This document shows positions 7,882 to 10,173 of a stretch of 10,173 nt of DNA, in pieces; the first letter of the stretch is position 1, and each line of letters opens with the position of its first letter. Where the stretch lies: contig DDWF01000309.1 of the NCBI GenBank assembly GCA_002345845.1, forward strand, positions 1 through 10,173, read 5' to 3'. Origin of the DNA: Betaproteobacteria bacterium UBA2293 (GTDB taxonomy: Bacteria; Pseudomonadota; Gammaproteobacteria; Burkholderiales; Rhodocyclaceae). Position numbers and translations under genes: made by a program. The notes below the pieces were generated by a model. The model was not told the DNA's origin and did not search any database. It worked only from the letters and a program-made list of their open reading frames with translations.

Positions 7882-9036
7882 TTACATACGCTCGATCATC
7901 GCCTCGCCGAAAGCCGAACAGGACAACTCGTCTGCGCCTTCCATCAACCGGGCAAAGTCGTAAGTCACCTTCTTGTCGCCGATCGCCGCTTCCATGGCCT
8001 TGATCACCAGATTGGCGGCTTCCAGCCAGCCGAGGTGACGCAACATCATTTCGGCGGAGAGAATCAGCGAACCCGGATTGACCTTGTCCAGCCCGGCATA
8101 CTTCGGCGCTGTACCGTGCGTCGCCTCGAAGCAGGCGTAGTGGTCGGAGATGTTGGCACCCGGGGCGATGCCGATACCGCCAACCTGGGCAGCCAGGGCG
8201 TCGGAAATGTAGTCGCCGTTCAGGTTGGTGGTGGCGATGACGGAATACTTTTCGGGGCGGATGAGCGCCTCCTGGAACATGGCGTCGGCGATGCGGTCGT
8301 TGATGATGACCGGCTTCTTCGCGCCCTCGGCGGCCTCGGCCTCGGTCATGGTGAACTCGCCGAATTCCTGCGCCGCCATCTCGTAGCCCCAGGCGCGGAA
8401 CCCGCCCTCGGTGAACTTCATGATGTTGCCCTTGTGCACCAGCGTCACGCTGGGCCGCTTCTGGTCGATGGCGAACTTCACCGCGCGCCGGGCCAGGCGC
8501 TTGCAACCGGCTTCGGTCATGGGCTTTATGCCGATGGCGCAGAGGTCGTCGAGCTTGGCGCCCATTTCATCGCGCAGAAAGGCCACCACGCGCTTGGCCT
8601 CTGGCGTGCCCGCCTCCCACTCGATGCCCGCGTAAACGTCCTCGGTGTTCTCGCGGAAGATCACCATGTCCACGCGCTCCGGGTGCTTCACGGGGCTCTC
8701 TATGCCGGGGAAGTATTTGATGGGCCGGATGCAGGCGTAGAGGTCGAACATTTGGCGCAAGGTGACGTTCAGGCTGCGGAAGCCCTTGCCCACGGGCGTT
8801 CCCAGCGGGCCCTTCATGGCCAGCTCCGCGCCTTTGAGGGCGTCGAGGGTAGCCTGGGGCAGGTTCTCGCCCGTTTCGCGCAGGGCCTTTTCGCCCGCCA
8901 GAATCTCCTTCCACACGAGCTTCTTCTCGCTGCCGTAGGCCTTGGCCACCGCCGCGTCGATGACGGGCCTGCCCGCCGCCCAGACCTCCGGCCCGATGCC
9001 GTCGCCCTCGATGAAATATACGACCTTCTCCACCAT
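7882..9036 (-). CDS. icd: Isocitrate dehydrogenase, NADP-type (possibly mosaic gene)
   Basis: A 384-residue TCA-cycle enzyme (isocitrate to 2-oxoglutarate plus CO2). Motif alignment with E. coli Icd places the substrate residues at Ser88, Asn90 and Arg94 (RSLNVTLRQ), Arg104, Arg128 and Tyr135 ([14 protein letters not shown]), and Lys202 (LVHKGNIMK). The metal aspartates are Asp251, Asp275 and Asp279. NADP-specificity positions are kept: Lys312-Tyr313 and Val319 ([10 protein letters not shown]), Tyr359 and Arg363 (VTYDFARLM). It lacks about 25-30 N-terminal residues of the E. coli form and starts almost directly at [13 protein letters not shown] 9036 has GGGAGG four bases upstream; the frame continues to 9210 but without support. 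Residues 1 to about 265 use mostly GAG, CCC and GTG, whereas about 270-384 shift to CCG, more GAA and more GGT, like the genes further left. Confidence 0.95.
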   Translation of the reverse strand: MVEKVVYFIEGDGIGPEVWAAGRPVIDAAVAKAYGSEKKLVWKEILAGEKALRETGENLPQATLDALKGAELAMKGPLGTPVGKGFRSLNVTLRQMFDLYACIRPIKYFPGIESPVKHPERVDMVIFRENTEDVYAGIEWEAGTPEAKRVVAFLRDEMGAKLDDLCAIGIKPMTEAGCKRLARRAVKFAIDQKRPSVTLVHKGNIMKFTEGGFRAWGYEMAAQEFGEFTMTEAEAAEGAKKPVIINDRIADAMFQEALIRPEKYSVIATTNLNGDYISDALAAQVGGIGIAPGANISDHYACFEATHGTAPKYAGLDKVNPGSLILSAEMMLRHLGWLEAANLVIKAMEAAIGDKKVTYDFARLMEGADELSCSAFGEAMIERM

Positions 9037-9099
9037 GATGCCTCCCGAAGAAAATTCGCGGGCCTGCGCTGCAAAAGGGGCGCGGTCCGCGTGCCACTC

Positions 9100-9128
9100 C
9101 TGATAGCCGGGCTTCGGCCTCAAGGCAA
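9100..9128 (-). promoter_or_regulatory. Promoter candidate for icd
   Basis: On the minus strand TTGCCT (9128-9123) and TATCAG (9105-9100) are separated by exactly 17 bases, each matching the sigma70 consensus at 4 of 6. It would start transcription about 55-60 bases before the icd ATG. The remaining 9037-9099 stretch shows only the icd ribosome site. Confidence 0.35.
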
Positions 9129-9154
9129 GGGCCAGGGCGCGCGCGGCGGCGCTG

Positions 9155-9183
9155 TTGACAATTGCCGGGACGCAAAGTAAGCA
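9155..9183 (+). promoter_or_regulatory. Promoter candidate for the trp leader and trpB2
   Basis: A perfect -35 TTGACA (9155-9160) stands 17 bases before TAAGCA (9178-9183), a poor -10. If used, transcription would begin near 9190, so the leader peptide would then more likely start at the ATG pair 9202/9205. It is back to back with the icd promoter candidate, with about 27 bases between the two -35 elements. No TrpR-type operator palindrome was recognised. Confidence 0.5.
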
Positions 9184-9189
9184 CCCACC

Positions 9190-9252
9190 ATGTTCAGAAG
9201 CATGATGCATATTCCCAGCCGAGGCTGGTGGCGCTGGTGGCAGAGTAATTGA
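9190..9252 (+). CDS. trpL: trp operon leader peptide with four Trp codons
   Basis: A 20-codon ORF ending GWWRWWQSN then TGA. Trp codons occupy 9226-9231 and 9235-9240: four of the last eight residues, for an amino acid normally near one percent. The ORF ends in the 5' arm of an antiterminator helix and is followed by an intrinsic terminator and a tryptophan synthase-type gene, the exact context of trp leader peptides. Its role is to be translated, not to act as a protein: ribosome stalling at the Trp codons when Trp-tRNA is scarce decides the RNA fold downstream. Three in-frame ATGs (9190, 9202, 9205) are possible. AGAAG (9196-9200) best fits 9205, and a weak AAGTAAG precedes 9190. The choice does not affect the Trp codons. 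Confidence 0.85.
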   Translation: MFRSMMHIPSRGWWRWWQSN

Positions 9253-9316
9253 AGCCGCTTGCCTGACGGATGCTCAACTCTTGGGCCGCGGAACTTCAAA
9301 GCCGTGGCCTTTTTTT
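9223..9316 (+). promoter_or_regulatory. Tryptophan attenuator: three alternative RNA helices
   Basis: Helix 1:2 pairs 9223-9232, which holds the first Trp codon pair, with 9254-9263 (ten positions, one mismatch, two G-U). Helix 2:3, the antiterminator, pairs 9249-9254 with 9294-9299 and 9255-9258 with 9288-9291: ten base pairs with a two-A bulge. Helix 3:4 is the terminator at 9283-9316. Helix 2:3 shares 9254-9258 with 1:2 and 9288-9291 with 3:4, so the three are mutually exclusive in the order required by ribosome-mediated attenuation. When Trp-tRNA is plentiful the ribosome reaches the stop at 9250-9252, covers segment 2, and 3:4 terminates. When it stalls at Trp codons, segment 1 is masked, 2:3 forms and trpB2 is read. 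Pairings were found by eye; energies were not computed. Confidence 0.82.
9283..9316 (+). terminator. Intrinsic terminator (attenuator 3:4 helix) before trpB2
   Basis: GGCCGCGG (9284-9291) pairs with CCGTGGCC (9302-9309), eight pairs with one G-U, around a ten-base loop, followed directly by seven T (9310-9316). It stands 63 bases before the trpB2 ATG and downstream of the leader ORF, so it can only be conditional if trpB2 is to be transcribed from the upstream promoter. Confidence 0.88.
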
Positions 9317-9379
9317 GTGCCGAAACCACAGCCCCCGGCCAGGTTCAAGGCACGGCCCAACACCACGAGGAGGACGTAC

Positions 9380-10173
9380 ATGGAGACCAGAATCAACCTT
9401 TCCCAGAAGGATATGCCCCAGGCGTGGTACAACGCCCTGCCGGACCTGCCCACCCCGCTGGCCCCCCCGCGCGACCCGGTGACCAAGGAGATTTTGACCC
9501 CGGAGCAGCTGGAGCCCATCTTCGCCAAAGAACTCATCAAGCAGGAGATGAGCTCCGAGCGCTTGATCGAGATCCCCGAGCCGGTGCAGGACATTTATCG
9601 CCTGTTCCGCCCCACGCCGTTGGTGCGCGCCGTGCGTTTGGAGAAGGCCATCGGCTCCAAGTGCCGCATCTACTACAAAAACGAGTCCGTGTCGCCTGCC
9701 GGTTCGCACAAGACCAACACCAGCGTTCCGCAGGTGTATTACAACAAGCGCGAGGGCGTGAAGCGGCTCTCCACCGAGACAGGCGCTGGCCAGTGGGGCA
9801 CTGCGCTCTCCTTCGCGTGCGGCATGTTCGACATGACCTGCACGGTGTACATGGTCAAAGTGAGCTTTGAACAAAAGCCCTACCGCAAGATTCTCATCAA
9901 CAGCTACGGCGGCGAAATCTTCCCCTCCCCCTCGGAGCAGACCAACGCGGGCCGCGCCATGCTCGCCAAAGACCCCGGCTGCAAAGGCAGCCTGGGCCTG
10001 GCAATCAGCGAGGCCGTGGAAGACGCCGCCACCCACGACGACACCAAGTACACCCTGGGCAGCGTGCTGAACCACGTTTTGCTGCACCAGACCGTCGTCG
10101 GCCTGGAGACGGAGAAGCAGCTGGCCATGATTGGCGAGAAGCCGGACTATCTGGTGGCCTGCGTGGGCGGCGG
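9380..10173 (+). CDS. trpB2: Tryptophan synthase beta-like enzyme, TrpB2 type (cut by right edge)
   Basis: The frame is open for 264 complete codons to the window end; family members are about 440-450 residues, so roughly 60 percent is present. It is a PLP enzyme: SPAGSHKTN places the Schiff-base lysine at Lys111, TETGAGQWG (132-140) is the substrate-carboxylate region, and CVGGG at the very end is the start of the glycine loop for the PLP phosphate. The longer N-terminal region, with [26 protein letters not shown], marks the TrpB2 branch rather than TrpB1. TrpB2 proteins join indole and L-serine into tryptophan and are often annotated only as TrpB-like. A strong GAGGAGG (9367-9373) precedes ATG 9380 by six bases. 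The upstream trp attenuator argues for a real biosynthetic role. A trpA or other trp gene may follow beyond the edge. Confidence 0.96.
   Translation, partial: METRINLSQKDMPQAWYNALPDLPTPLAPPRDPVTKEILTPEQLEPIFAKELIKQEMSSERLIEIPEPVQDIYRLFRPTPLVRAVRLEKAIGSKCRIYYKNESVSPAGSHKTNTSVPQVYYNKREGVKRLSTETGAGQWGTALSFACGMFDMTCTVYMVKVSFEQKPYRKILINSYGGEIFPSPSEQTNAGRAMLAKDPGCKGSLGLAISEAVEDAATHDDTKYTLGSVLNHVLLHQTVVGLETEKQLAMIGEKPDYLVACVGG

Noticed and set aside
7676..8506. Long minus-strand frame running through the icd 3' end
   Set aside because: It is an out-of-frame shadow of icd and crosses the icd terminator; only its last 17 codons, with their own ribosome site, are of interest.
9037..9210. N-terminal extension of icd by 58 codons to 9210
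   Set aside because: The ATG at 9036 has an ideal GGGAGG site and begins the fold; the extension has no family similarity and would run antisense through the trp leader and promoter.
1..10173. tRNA, rRNA, CRISPR, transposase, phage or toxin-antitoxin genes
   Set aside because: No repeat arrays, cloverleaf-like segments or characteristic protein motifs were seen on either strand.

Overview
The window is GC-rich (high G/C at third codon positions) bacterial chromosome. It reads as two compositional parts that meet inside one gene. Positions 1 to about 8.2 kb look betaproteobacterial. A Rhodocyclaceae/Azonexaceae-type organism is my best guess, judged from gene content and codon style (CCG for Pro, much GTC for Val), not from any search. 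From about 8.2 kb to the right end the style changes (GTG, CCC, GAG, little GGT). The gene types there, a short isocitrate dehydrogenase and a TrpB2-type enzyme, are ones I associate with Desulfovibrio-like Deltaproteobacteria and similar lineages. The change falls in the conserved C-terminal third of icd, so either a natural gene mosaic or an assembly chimera is possible.

Layout, left to right. A secreted ankyrin-repeat protein (minus strand, cut by the left edge) is divergent from a short TonB-type energy transducer (plus). A Cache-HAMP methyl-accepting chemotaxis protein (plus) follows. It converges on a two-gene minus-strand unit, murI (glutamate racemase, TTG start) then a class III CoA-transferase, whose stop and start codons overlap as TGATG. 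Next, still on the minus strand, is a large membrane sensor histidine kinase (dCache-PAS-PAS-HisKA-HATPase) with no receiver domain and no response-regulator neighbour. It may be preceded by a 17-codon upstream ORF coupled to its GTG start. A clear intrinsic terminator then closes icd (NADP-type isocitrate dehydrogenase, minus).

The most striking element lies between icd and the rightmost gene. On the plus strand there is a TTGACA -35 element, then a short leader ORF containing Trp-Trp-Arg-Trp-Trp just before its stop. Three mutually exclusive RNA helices follow, the last being an intrinsic terminator ending in seven T. This is the architecture of a classical ribosome-mediated tryptophan attenuator (trpL). 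It sits directly upstream of a TrpB2-type tryptophan synthase beta-like gene that runs off the right edge. It implies that this TrpB2 gene is expressed in response to charged tRNA-Trp, and so that it works in tryptophan synthesis.

No tRNA, rRNA, CRISPR array, insertion sequence or phage gene was seen. Gene-free gaps are short except 9037-9379, which holds two divergent promoter candidates and the trp attenuator.
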